From Byssothecium circinans (taxonomy: Eukaryota; Ascomycota; Dothideomycetes; Pleosporales; Massarinaceae), in the NCBI GenBank assembly GCA_010015675.1, contig ML976977.1:1381456-1445455 (forward strand): 64,000 nt of DNA. Direction: 5' to 3'. Positions 12,301-22,798 of this stretch are shown piece after piece. A program made the position numbers and the translations under genes. Position 1 is the stretch's first letter. Each line of letters opens with the position of its first letter. Under the pieces are notes generated by a model. The model saw nothing but the letters and a program-made list of their open reading frames with translations, did not search any database and was not told the origin of the DNA.

Positions 12301-15300
12301 GCGGATGGGAAAAGACGGTAAGAACCTCACTAGACAAATTGCATGTAATACGTACACTGACATTGTGCTACAACGCTGCAGCTAGATATACTTCTAGAGG
12401 CGGGTGCTGATATCAACGCAACAAACCCCAAGGGATTGACTCTGCTCTCAAAAGCCATGGGTGATTCTATGGGCAGATCTGATCACAGCGAGGTAACAAT
12501 GCTACTTGAAAGGGGTGCAAATCTATCGGTACGCGATTATCAAGGTAGAACGCTCCTGCATCATGTTGCACAGGCCCACAGAGGGACCATAAATTTTGCG
12601 AAGAATGAGAAGGACTCGCGACTCAACTTCATGATCAGTCTAGGGCTCGACGTACACGCAGTCGATTATGGCGGAAACACATTGCTTCACGAACTCGCCT
12701 CTAAGCCCGTCATGCACGATTCCTACTCAGGACCTCAATACATCTCACTTTGGAAAGAGCTTTTCGGGCTAGGCCTCTCTTTAGAGACTGGAAACCATCT
12801 TGGGAGAACTCCTCTTCACTATATATCTTCTCCGTCGCCGCATACTTACAGAAACTCTTGCTTCAAGCCAAATCACTATAGTCCTCTCGATCTCGTCTTG
12901 TCGGAGACGAAGCACATCGATCAGAAGGATCATCTAGGTCTCACGCCACTGCATCTTGCAGTGACTGTATGTGAGTATGTTACAAAGAAGCTCCTCGGTG
13001 CTGGTGCAGATCCAACTGTACGGAGTACGGAAGGACTGACGCCACTCCATCTGGCTGCGCGCGCACGACAAAGCAATATTGTTGGGTTGATCCTCGAGGC
13101 TCTCAAGGACGTGAGAAAAGGAGCCAACGCTGAAGATGAAAATGGCAATACGCCTTTATACTATGCATGCCGGTCTGGTCGGCCAGAAACGGTCAGGCTA
13201 CTCATCGATGCTGGAGCTGATGCATCGCGAAAGGGGCTATTTTTATCATGCGCAGCATTCGAAGAAGAAAACGAACTTTGGAGCGACAATCGAACACCCT
13301 CAGACACAGACGCGAATATATCCGCCACTGGCCTCACTATAAACGACAAAACTCGCCCCTTTTATCACACAAATACAGGATCCCAACAATTGCTGGATCC
13401 CCATCATGATACGGTGAGGCTGGAGGAGATTCTCGACATGCTGATCGACAATGGAGCAGACGCGTCTAGTCTTGTGGCCGACAAGTGGAACACTTCCCAG
13501 GCTCTCTCGTACGCTAGTAGGGTTAATCACGACTACACATACGACTGCCTTTTCCGAGCCCGAGAGCGTCTATTAGCAATGACTCCACAGCCTGATCCCC
13601 TGGGAGCTGACTTCTCTGCCTTCCAGTCCAAAATCAGGCGTGGCGCAGAGCTACAAGCGGTGAAAGAGTATCCGCATGTGCAGATGAACGGCGCCAATAC
13701 GGACCTCGTTGTCAAGCTCTTGAAGAACAAGCAATACCACACCATGGAGCCTCTTTTTCACAAGGGTGTAGATTTTTTAGCCAAGGAAAGCGACCGAGTC
13801 AGCTCAAACATGGAACTTTTCATTCAACACGGATTCGCCAACCTCGTCGACATGATCGGTACTCTAGAGGCACAACGGCACCTTGAAAAGGGGGACTGGC
13901 ACGCTTTTGGGGATACTTCCGAGTCTGGTCTCTACCACTCATGGAGAGGCGTCATGGATCATGACTCTATTCAGAAGAGGTCATACCTGCTATTCGAAGC
14001 TGCCAGCCGGGAGTTGCCTAATATGGAGGTTGTACGCCTACTGGTTGAAAAATTCCACGTAGGGACTAACGAATACCGGTACGAGGCGTACTGGAAAGAC
14101 AACGACAACCACATCTGCCAGACTAATACCGTATTGCATCAACTTGCTGTTGGTAAAAGTTGGTGGCAAGCGTCTCTGGCGCTACCGTACCTTATCTCGC
14201 AAGGGGCGAATGTCAATGCGAAGGATCGATACGGCATGTGTCCACTGCATATTGCACTAGGTAATCCCCGTTTTCACGTTGGCCCCTTTCACAAAGACGC
14301 CGTGAGAGCTCTAGTTGCTGCAGGTGCTGATGTCAACGCTGTTGATGGAGATGGGAAGACCTGCCTCTCTTATGCTGGATATGATGTAGAGCTGGTGAAG
14401 GTACTGGTCGAGAATGGTGCCATTGTGACAGCGGAGGCACTATTCACTGCTATTGAGGGGATCAATTCTGACGTTCTCGAGGCACTTCTGGCCACTGGCG
14501 TCGATGCAAATATGCGCCGGGAGCCCCCTTCGCCAGAACAGGAACAGAAGGCTGCAAGAACGAGGGTCCGCTTTCGATCGCATGAGCTGCACGCTCTATA
14601 CGCCGCTGCGAGAAAGTACAAAGAATCATGGTTCAGAGACACGGACGAGGATAAAGAAGAGAGACAGAACATGATCTCGCAACTCGTGGAGGCTTTACTG
14701 GCTGCGGGCGCCGATCCATACGCGACGTTCAAGACGCGCAATTTTAAGTACCAGTCCGACCATAATCCGAACGTAGATGAAGACGAACGGCCCGGCGATG
14801 CTCTGTCGTTGGTGAAACGTGCTTCTGAGCCAGAGTTTCACGACGTTATGATCTTCCATGAACTCCTTGAGGATGAAAACTTCGTGGATGCCATCTTCAC
14901 TATGCCAAATCTGGATGTCAATCGGCGAGATTCAAGAGGTCGAACTCCTCTACACCTTGCATGCCACAGTTCAAAAGATATCAGCAGAGGAATCAAGATC
15001 ACAGACACAAATGACCATTCCGAGACGCAATCAATCTTCGACTATCTCCTCTCCCGTGGAGCCGATCCCTTCGCCATCGATGGAAAGAAGCACAACCTCC
15101 TCCATCACCAGTTCATAGCAAACGACAAGGTCAAAGACGAGGAACCCAACATCTCCATCATCACCCGCTTAACGAAAGACTACCCTCAACTCATCAACCA
15201 AGCCGACATCCACGGAAAAACACCACTGCACCTAGCCCTCATACACGCCGTGCAATACGGCAACATCGCGCCTGTAGAAGCCCTCCTCTCTGCCGGTGCA

Positions 15301-15864
15301 TCTCCCAACGCCATCGACAACGACGGAAACACCACGCTCCATCTCCTCGCCTTCCGCATCTGCGGCTCAGCCACCATCCGTAACCTCTTCACCACTTTCC
15401 TATCCACCCCGCACAGCCTCTCAATCAACGCCCGCAACGCCCGCGGCGAAACTCCAGTTTTCAGACTCCACTCGCAAACGCCTCTCTATCCCGTGAAGGG
15501 CGAGAAATGGTCCGTCGCGAAAACCATCCAGTTCTTCCAAGACGCCGGCGCCGATATCTTCGTCAAGGACAACCTTGGTAGGGGCCTATTGCATGTCGCT
15601 GCTACCGTGGGGGAGGTCGAGCCTTTTGAGGCACTGATGCGGAAGGGCTTGGATCCGATGATGGAGGATAAGGGACGGAGGACGGCGTTGGATGTTGCGG
15701 CTGCGTGCGGGCAGAGGGGGATTTTGAAGTTGTTTGGGAAGGAAGGGTTGGCGGGGGAAGAGGAGAAGGATGATGATGAGAGTTATAGTGTGGGGTCTAG
15801 AGGCATGGGGCTTTGGGTGGAGGAGGAGGAGGAGGACTTTGATGATGATGATTTATATGTGTGA
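9338..15864 (+). CDS. NACHT-ankyrin NOD-like receptor (STAND P-loop NTPase)
   Basis: Exons 9338-11338, 11388-12317 and 12382-15864 give 2137 residues. Both introns (49 and 64 nt) are phase 0, have GT-AG ends and CACTGAC branch sites, and join ankyrin repeats cleanly. Residues 1-40 are a short acidic leader, followed by the SGEYHKHLASHMPGTG linker common in fungal NACHT proteins. The NACHT core has P-loop GIPGSGKS (95-102), Walker B FCVADALDEMD (192-202) and VLMTSR (225-230). A winged-helix-like segment follows to about residue 480. From about residue 545 there are at least twenty ankyrin-type repeats (TPLHLA...LLxAGADP), irregular and interrupted by long insertions. The C-terminus is an acidic run ending EEEEEDFDDDDLYV. 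STAND receptors of this type are known in fungi for non-self recognition and programmed cell death. No HET, patatin, PNP or Goodbye-type effector domain is visible, so the output is unknown. AT-rich islands lie on both sides. Confidence 0.92.
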
Positions 15865-16347
15865 GGCATTGGCGGTGGCGGAGGCGGAGGTGGGGAGATA
15901 TTTTAAAAGTTTGCCAAGCAAGTCCTGGTGACCTGAGACGGGGCTTGGTATAGTTCTGTGCGGAAAGTTGGTGTGTCTCTTCTATCCATAGTCCTAGATT
16001 GATGAATCCCCTCTTTGTCGGATAGTTAGCTTCTCACAGTCCTTTCAGTTGGAAATATGGTAGACTTATCAAGGGAATGGAGTTGAGCCTTACCGTCCTG
16101 ACCCCCCACTTACGCTCCCTAGGACTCTTTGTATGTAACAGTACTTATTTAATTCTGCGCCTAGCGCAACGAGAATCTTTATGTTACATAACTAAATACA
16201 AGAACATAACATTATATAAATACACTTAAATAGTGCATACTAATAATAAATAATCTACAATATCTCTACCTCTACTATCCCTTCTTAATATCATTCACCT
16301 TTGCTTAAACTAAAGCCCTCCTACTACTCTCTAAGGCCATCCATCAT
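15865..16347. other. 3' flank and AT-rich stretch, no gene seen
   Basis: The first 250 bp are the 3' flank of the receptor gene. From about 16120 to 16300 the DNA is AT-rich, with TATAAATA-like and TAATAATAAATAAT runs, resembling a RIP-affected remnant. No gene is supported. Confidence 0.45.
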
Positions 16348-16861
16348 CTACCACTCAGCAACATCCTCGTTCCAAAGACCCAATCTGCGTCTCCAAGACT
16401 TCCTCCCACCCGCAGACGCGGCATGCATCGTGGGAAGCGGAGCGGGTATCACGGGTTTGGGTCTGGGTTTGGGATTTGTCGTCGGAGCGGGAGCAGGAAT
16501 CTCTGCCTCTGTTTTTTTAGGCGAGGCTGTGGGAAGTGTCCGTGACCGCTTTTGTGGGCTTTATAGTTCTGGGTCTTTGCTCTGATGGTCTTGGTGGATG
16601 CTGTGGGGACGGGGTTGTGATTGGTTGCGGGAAGAGGTCGGAGGGAGGGGATAGAGAGGGGGATGGAGTGGTGGGTTTCGAAAGCTTCTTCTTCGTCGTC
16701 TTCGTCCTCATCGTCTTCGGCTTGGAAGTCTTCTCCGTCTCCGTCTCGCTTAGACGGCGTGGTTGGGGTTGCGAGTATGAAGTGAGCTTAGAGTCTAAAC
16801 AGGCCCGGATGTTTCTGCGCGAGAGGAAGATTCCGCCCCGAATTGGAGGTCTAATGACCAT
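16348..16861 (-). pseudogene. possible small gene with split reading frames
   Basis: On the minus strand three open frames follow one another. One runs from ATG at 16861 (MVIRPPIRGGIFLSRR) to TAA at 16517. A second, overlapping frame encodes LATPTTPSKRDGDGEDFQAE and then an acidic DDEDEDDEEE stretch. A third reads SPKKTEAEIPAPAPTTNPKP and ends GRKSWRRRLGLWNEDVAEW at 16348. The last frame's ending looks like a true conserved C-terminus. The change into it falls at a run of seven A (just past 16519); adding one A would join it to the acidic frame. This is either a decayed gene, sequencing error in a homopolymer, or a gene with introns I cannot place. It is flanked by AT-rich DNA on both sides, which favours decay. 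Confidence 0.3.
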
Positions 16862-17346
16862 CGCGCGACGGTGAGTTTTGGCAATGTATACCGTAGTTGC
16901 TGGGTGAGTTGCTTGCGTCGAGAGAAGAGCGAGAAATCTACTTGGGTGTTTAACTGTTAACTCGTGGATTTATGGGTGGTTCAATGCGCATGAGGTATTC
17001 TCGTGCGATATCTATGTGTGAAAAAGGTTTATCCCGCAAGTCGGGGGATACCCAAACCAAAAAATACAAGTAGAGGAATTATTCCTAACTCTTGACATAT
17101 TATAGATGCACAATTATAGTAAAATTAGTAATGCATTACACTTAATTTCGCTATGTTGTAAAATGAAAAAAATGCTAAAATCTAAAAACCCCAGTAAAGA
17201 CAGTAAGAATGATAATAGACGGGGGGAAATACCATGAGAATACCAGACAAAACAAACTCGTTCAAAAATGCGCATCACAATGCAGTACTGTTCCAAACCC
17301 GCCTTCCACTACAATCATCTCAGTACTCTCAAGTCCGAGCAGCGGC
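16862..17346. other. intergenic with short AT-rich island
   Basis: No gene seen. Positions about 17030-17200 are AT-rich and hold no long open frame. The right end carries the 3' flank of the secreted-protein gene that stops at 17347. Confidence 0.4.
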
Positions 17347-18768
17347 TTAGTAGTGGCTCCCATACCCAACCGCACTGGATATCTGCGGCGCAGGCGTCGT
17401 AGCCGGCTTAGTAGCAAGTGTAGTCGCCGGGATCGTTGGGGAGGATGAAACAACAGGTACACCGTATCCAGGCTTAGACGAAGTCGAGGATGAAGGGGCG
17501 GGTGGAGGAGGCGGCACGCTGTATCCGGGTTTAGATGAGGTGGCAGAGGATGAGGGCTTGACGCTGGAGATGGTGTGAGGAGCCGTTACAGTCGTCTTCA
17601 CGCTAGTACCATGTGTCTTCGAGATAGCAGTTGTCTTTTCCTCGCCTTCAGTGCAGGTAGTTGATTTGGTATTGTACTTCGACGGGAGAGAAGGGGTCGG
17701 CTTGTAAATAGGCGTCTTGCTCTTCTTCGACACGGGGGTCGTAGGCTTAACGGGCACAGTCAGGCGCGAGGATGCAGGAAGTGTGACCCTCACAGTACCG
17801 GAAGACGTGCAGCTTGTGGTCCCACTCTTGGAGATGTGGGGAGTAGGCGTTGGGTTCTTGATGGAGTGTCTAGTCACGGTCGAGCTAGGGGCCGGGGTAG
17901 GTTTGTATCCACTTGGCTTGTCGCTGTGTCCCTTTGAAGTCGTGGCCTTGTGGGAAGTCGCAGGCTTGGATGCAGGAGGGGTGTGCTTGGAGACGGGAGA
18001 GGTAGGCTTGTGGGAAGGAGTACCGGGAGGGGTAGGCTTGTGGGAAGGAGTACCAGTAGGGTTCTTGGTCTTAGGCTCGTCGCAGTCCTTGCCTGTGCAT
18101 CCACCGCCATAAGGCTTGTGCTCGTTGTCGTTGTTCTCGTACGGCTTGTGCTTGTTGTCGTCGTTTCCATATGGCTTGTGCTCATTGTTATTGTCGTGAC
18201 CGTAAGACTCCTTCTCGTCATTTCCATAGCCCTTGTGCTCATTTTCTGTCTTGGGAGGCTTGCTACCGTACGTAGGTCTGCCACCGTACGTGGTGCGCTT
18301 GAAATTCCTCGGATGCATACGCTTCTCCAAAGCCTCATCTTCTTCGTCTTCATCATCCTGGTCTTTTTCCTCTTCCTCCTCCTCATCACCATGCTCATGG
18401 CCGGCGCCCTCATCTCGCTTAACAACCTCATTCTGCAAAATTTCAATCTTGGTAGAGCCAATCTGCAAAGCCCCACCAGCCTTCTTCTCTCCAAAGACGC
18501 ACTTCTCAAGCGTCTTGATGGCAGCGTCAACACAAAGCTCTGGAGTAAGCTTAGCACCAGCAACGCCTTGAGTAACCTTGACTCGCCAGTCATTCGCCGA
18601 GGCGAAAGTGCCGCTACTCCCGATAGACTTCTTGCATAGGTTGGAAAAGGCCAATGGGGCTAATTGAGGCGTTAACAGCGAACTTCTGGCACTGGGCCTG
18701 TCACTGCAAGTCTGCGCGTTGGCCGCCGTAGCAAGCAGGGCGCTCGCGGCGAGGATACCGGTGCGCAT
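17347..18768 (-). CDS. secreted Ser/Thr/Pro-rich repeat protein with Kex2 sites
   Basis: Single exon, 473 residues. The ATG at 18768 gives a clear signal peptide (MRTGILAASALLATAANAQ). Thirty extra codons upstream are aromatic junk, so this start is preferred. Residues about 20-130 form a cysteine-containing domain (CSDRP, LCKKS, LCVDAAIKTLEKCVFG). An acidic spacer follows with Lys-Arg pairs (VKR/DEG, EKR/MHP, FKR/TTY) that fit Kex2-like cleavage. Then comes a degenerate ten-residue repeat around NEHKPYGNDD, and a long Pro/Ser/Thr-rich tail (GTPSHKPT repeated; SSKPGYxVP) that is likely O-glycosylated. There is no GPI-like hydrophobic C-terminus. It is likely a wall-associated or extracellular protein. 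I do not recognise a named family. A TATA-like box lies 174 bp upstream. Confidence 0.82.
   Translation of the reverse strand: MRTGILAASALLATAANAQTCSDRPSARSSLLTPQLAPLAFSNLCKKSIGSSGTFASANDWRVKVTQGVAGAKLTPELCVDAAIKTLEKCVFGEKKAGGALQIGSTKIEILQNEVVKRDEGAGHEHGDEEEEEEKDQDDEDEEDEALEKRMHPRNFKRTTYGGRPTYGSKPPKTENEHKGYGNDEKESYGHDNNNEHKPYGNDDNKHKPYENNDNEHKPYGGGCTGKDCDEPKTKNPTGTPSHKPTPPGTPSHKPTSPVSKHTPPASKPATSHKATTSKGHSDKPSGYKPTPAPSSTVTRHSIKNPTPTPHISKSGTTSCTSSGTVRVTLPASSRLTVPVKPTTPVSKKSKTPIYKPTPSLPSKYNTKSTTCTEGEEKTTAISKTHGTSVKTTVTAPHTISSVKPSSSATSSKPGYSVPPPPPAPSSSTSSKPGYGVPVVSSSPTIPATTLATKPATTPAPQISSAVGYGSHY
18000..18058. repeat. 30-bp direct repeat in the secreted-protein gene
   Basis: GGTAGGCTTGTGGGAAGGAG recurs 30 bp apart, encoding two adjacent GTPSHKPTxP units on the minus strand. 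Confidence 0.7.
18111..18243. repeat. 30-bp tandem repeat encoding HKPYG units
   Basis: GGCTTGTG recurs at 30-bp spacing (repeat units beginning 18111, 18141 and 18171) and then degenerates. The minus strand encodes ten-residue units of the HKPYGNDDN type. Confidence 0.75.
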
Positions 18769-18941
18769 CGTGAACGAAGGAAAGTAGTGTCTGATACTCT
18801 CAAAGTAAAAAAAAAAGTATACGAAACAAAGAAGTTGAAACACTAAACACAAGCACAAAAATTGTGGGAAAGAACGACCAAAGTCTAAAAGAATGAAGGA
18901 CTGAAAAGCGGATGATTGTTAAACTTCACATTCTTACTGGC

Positions 18942-18951
18942 ATATATATAT
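18942..18951 (-). promoter_or_regulatory. TATA-like box for the secreted repeat protein
   Basis: ATATATATAT on the minus strand lies about 174 bp upstream of the ATG at 18768. It is the only strong TATA-like element in this intergenic region. Confidence 0.45.
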
Positions 18952-20118
18952 CGTAGCACCCGAAGTTAGGCAACTCTTCGGATTTCCCATTCCAGCCCAC
19001 ATGCATAGAGGTAATAGGCATCGGAGAAGCACTGATACGGCTGTAGAGAAACCTCAGCGCCTCTCATCGCCTGGTACTGTGCTGCATCTCCGTAGTTAAC
19101 GCCATTGAGAAATCAGGTTCGCAACTATAGAGGAAAGTTAAAATTGCGGATACCACGGGTAAGACGCCTGCTGACCAAGGCGCCCTGCAGTTTAGACTCC
19201 CGGGGGTCTGTGTGTCGTGTGCTAATGCGGGGCGTACGTTGTACAGCCCCGACCGTCCTGAAATAACCATCTTGAAATTTAAACATCAAGACGAATACTT
19301 CATTCTACTTTAGAGAAGGGAACTGTCGAGATAGCATCATGAGTCCGGTGTTTGAGGGTAGAAACTATCTAAGAAAATTTGGATTTGATGACCGGTTTCT
19401 CAAGCTGAGTCGAGAGTGTTACTAGATTTTCTTATGGTGGCCTGAATGCAGTTCAGTCATAGAAAATACGAACTGCCAAGCCCATTGTTGAATTGTGTAA
19501 GCCACATCCGTTTCGAAACTATTCGCCGGTCACGGGTTTTCGTGCTTGTTCTACGTTCTGACTTCAGGCGACCCCAAAATGCGCACACTTTAGGGCCAAG
19601 ATTGCGAAGCGTGTGGGGATATATTCAGTTAGACGTGGCCAGCGGAGATACGAGTAGGCGGTGCAGCGGAACAGCAAGACACTCCCAATCGAAGCAAAGA
19701 TGCTACAAAAGTTGAGACATTGAGGCGAAGGAACGATGGCGTATAAAACGGAGTGTAAGCGAGACCGGAAAGCGAATAGAAGTGGAGAAAGGTCTGCGGA
19801 AGGTTCTCTTATTCATACACGTATCATACATTATTTTCCATATCGTCAGTCGTTCAGACATTTGCACTGACTAAGCGACCAGCGCCAAATTATAAAATCG
19901 AAGCGAAAGAGTCTAATCATGAGTTGGCGTAGAAAGGCTCGAAAGGAAAAGAATGTAGTCCAATCGTCGGATTCCGGGAAGTGTCGTAAATAATTCCGTA
20001 ATCCGGGATGGAAGAGAATGCCAATTGTGGTGGTGGAGCGACTCCAAGCAGGTAAAGATCGAAGGTAAGAGGGATGCCTTGTGGAGCTAGGTGCCAAAGC
20101 ACTGAGCACGCTGAATAA
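18952..20118. other. intergenic, no supported gene
   Basis: About 1.2 kb. Short open frames at 19446-19715 (+) and 19846-20180 (-) carry no motif. The right end is probably the 3' untranslated region of the gene stopping at 20119. Confidence 0.4.
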
Positions 20119-20931
20119 TTATACCGGGAAGACGAGAGCCCTTCGGCTTCCAGCCTTCTCCACCCACTCGCCCAATCCATGGTCCGCAGTCGCCCAGTAA
20201 TCCCTCGTCTTCTTATACAATTCCATCCTTTCTGCGTAACTCGACTTCGTCAGGATTTCTTTGAAACCCAGTGGCCGTTCTGCGACAGGTACATGGTTAA
20301 AGTCGATCGCGGTTCCAGAGTCTGCACGCTTTGGTCGCACAACAGGCATTTTATTTAGAGACGGGTTTTCCTTGAGTGGTGGAGGGGGCGGCGGGGGTAG
20401 TGATTGCGGTTGATGGTGGTATTCGTACGGGTTTGTCGAAGGCTCTTCTGCGAAGCGGTCAACTGACTTTTTTCGGACGAGTGTCGTCTCCACAGGATCT
20501 GACACCGTTCTTTGTGGCCTCTCTGGCATCGCTGGAAGATCTCGAGCCTGTACATCTTGATGGACTCTCTGCCAAAGCTTCGATGTGCTAGGCTTCTTCC
20601 TCAAGCTTTGAACAGGATTCATGTCGGCACTTTCAGTCGATGGCTTTTTCCGATGCGTATCCGGTGGATTCGCGATCCCGCGCAAAAGCGACATCGAAGT
20701 CTTGAGCCGTAGGCTAGGTCGACTCAGCGAATGTGCGATAGTGTTTGATCGTCTCGGAGCTTCGATGTTCCCAGTAGCTGTAAATGTATGTGACGGCGTC
20801 TCGTCTGGCTCCAAAGTTGTCGAAGCTCTTGCCATTCCAGCAATGGGCACTGATGCTCCAGGTATACTCACGCCGCCGACATGGCGCGCATCGAACGGCC
20901 CCGAGATGACTCTTGTCTTAGGCTTAGTCAT
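20119..20931 (-). CDS. conserved hypothetical proline-rich fungal protein
   Basis: Single exon, 270 residues, from ATG at 20931 (MTKPKTRVISGPFDARHVGG). The N-terminal two thirds are basic and Ser/Pro-rich, with two similar RKKPST sites that look like phosphorylation targets and a polyproline stretch (LPPPPPPPL, near residue 180) able to bind SH3, WW or profilin modules. The C-terminal 60 residues are denser and helical in character: ERPLGFKEILTKSSYAERME, then DYWATADHGLGEWVEKAG. This block looks like the conserved core of a small ascomycete family of unknown function. There is no signal peptide or membrane segment, so a cytoplasmic location is likely. Function cannot be inferred. Confidence 0.78.
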   Translation of the reverse strand: MTKPKTRVISGPFDARHVGGVSIPGASVPIAGMARASTTLEPDETPSHTFTATGNIEAPRRSNTIAHSLSRPSLRLKTSMSLLRGIANPPDTHRKKPSTESADMNPVQSLRKKPSTSKLWQRVHQDVQARDLPAMPERPQRTVSDPVETTLVRKKSVDRFAEEPSTNPYEYHHQPQSLPPPPPPPLKENPSLNKMPVVRPKRADSGTAIDFNHVPVAERPLGFKEILTKSSYAERMELYKKTRDYWATADHGLGEWVEKAGSRRALVFPV

Positions 20932-22565
20932 GGCCGTGCTTGAGCGACGATGGAAGGATGCTGTGTAACGTAGGACCTCTTTTCACCGGGTAAAAAGAAA
21001 TGCGTTTCGAGCAGATGAAGATTCGTGAGAAGTGATGCAGTTGATTAAAGCGGTGGCGAGGGGCAGGGAGGGTGAGACGATCTTTTTATTGAAGTGAAGA
21101 AGTTGGGCGCGGGTAATGCTATGGAGTGGTCGAAGGAAGTATAGCAATGCGTGAATGTTGCCGTCGTGGAAGTGGGAACGGCAACAATAGTGATTGACAC
21201 GGAACCGTGGCATCCACACCTGAAGACATCAAACCAGCTTGAAGCAAGTGCTCTTGCGGTAAGCCAGAATTACTGAAACGAATCAACGAGAGTGGCTGCT
21301 GCCGTGTGATCGAAGGGCCGGTTGGCGAATTTCACTGGTCGAGGCGTGGCATCGCGACGTGTAGTGTTTGGGAGAAAACGGGAATATGTGCGGCTGTTAT
21401 TGGACCGTGCTTCACATGCAGCCGCATCTCGCGATGTATGTGAATGCTATAGGGACACGGTCTTAGCAGGATGAGCTGGTGTAAGAGTTCAAATTCAGAT
21501 ATAGAACACAGGCTATAGATTGAAATACCTGCAGGTTTACTTCGGCCGTTCGTGATCCGAGGGAGCAGTGTTCAGGCAGTATGAGAACTGCACCATGTCG
21601 CGCCAGTTCTTACCATACCTCGCGTGGGAAACTGCGTCTACTGTAGATTCCAGGAGAGCCTTGCTGTAGTGTGCGCAGAATTGACGTCAGCGATGGTTGG
21701 GCTGGTGGCGGTTGTTCCGCGTTCGCAGTCGGGAACACGTCGAATGTTTGCTGCCAAATTATTATAATGACCACCTTACATGCGTCGCCAGTCATCAGCA
21801 ATAATGGCAAATGGCTTGACGTGAGATGAGCCCCAATGGGTCCATGAATAGGTGCTGGATGACAGGTCCCGCTCTGGCATAAGGCTCATTAAACCTCCGA
21901 CGGGATGCAAAGATGCAAAGGGTGGTGGAGTGATGATGAGCCGGTTCATGCTCAACGATGCATTACCGGCAGCAGTAGATGCAGACAGTCGACAAGCAAG
22001 AGCTGGAAGGGCTGGAATTATTGATCCGATGTCTCGTGAAGCGCGAGGTCATGAAGTAGTTTGGTAAACACCGATGCTGCCTGTTCCCAATCGTGAAGGC
22101 CTTCTAGAAGACCCGCGCCTCACACGATGGCGGCATACTCTCCAACCGCTGTTTGAGCCGATGAACGTCGAGAATGGAGACCCTGACAGTCCCGAGGTCC
22201 AGTGGTACTGGTCTTGGTGTTTCGTTAGAGACTCGAGACAGATGTTGTCTCCAAGCTTTCGGCTAGGTTTGACCCTCCCAAGCGGGAAAAAGCTTGGCTG
22301 TCTCCACCAATCATTTGTCCACCAATCACACGCAGGGCCTCTCATCCTCCGTGCCCGTTCTGTCCTAGCGCTATCAAAATCATCACCAACCGCTAAACCC
22401 TCCACACCTGCGCGCGATGCTCAGCACACCTAGGGCATCCATCATGCAACACGAAGGACTATTCTGCGGTAGCGGACCTACTCTCAAGCGGCACACGCGC
22501 CCATGTCAGAAGTGCCTGTCAAAGCCGTCACGCCGGAAACTGCATGGTCACATACGTCTTTTGCC
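20932..22565. other. intergenic, no supported gene
   Basis: About 1.6 kb. Open frames at 22049-22433 exist on both strands without recognisable content. The region serves as shared upstream space of the divergent genes starting at 20931 and 22799. No repeat or AT-rich island stands out. Confidence 0.4.
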
Positions 22566-22575
22566 TATATATAAA
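22566..22575 (+). promoter_or_regulatory. TATA box of the secreted protein gene at 22799
   Basis: TATATATAAA-type sequence, followed by a pyrimidine-rich leader of about 200 nt before the ATG. This is the layout of strongly expressed fungal genes. Confidence 0.6.
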
Positions 22576-22798
22576 GCAATGCAGTCTCACAACCTCAGTC
22601 TTGCTTTCTCCTTCATCATCGCATTTATCCGTGTACAAAGTCTTTCTTTCATAGTCTGTCTCTTCCTTACTTTCTTTCACCTTCATTTCTACGTCGTTCC
22701 TGGAGAAACGATCTCGGCCGGTCCTTACATACTACATTTTTATATCCACACTCTTTATACCCTAACGACACAACGTAACGTTTGGATCGATATCAACA

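Noticed and set aside
17950..18639. 229-codon open frame antisense to the secreted repeat protein
   Set aside because: It is a mirror of the Ser/Thr/Pro and acidic repeat codons on the true strand, and reads as Val/Leu-rich low complexity.
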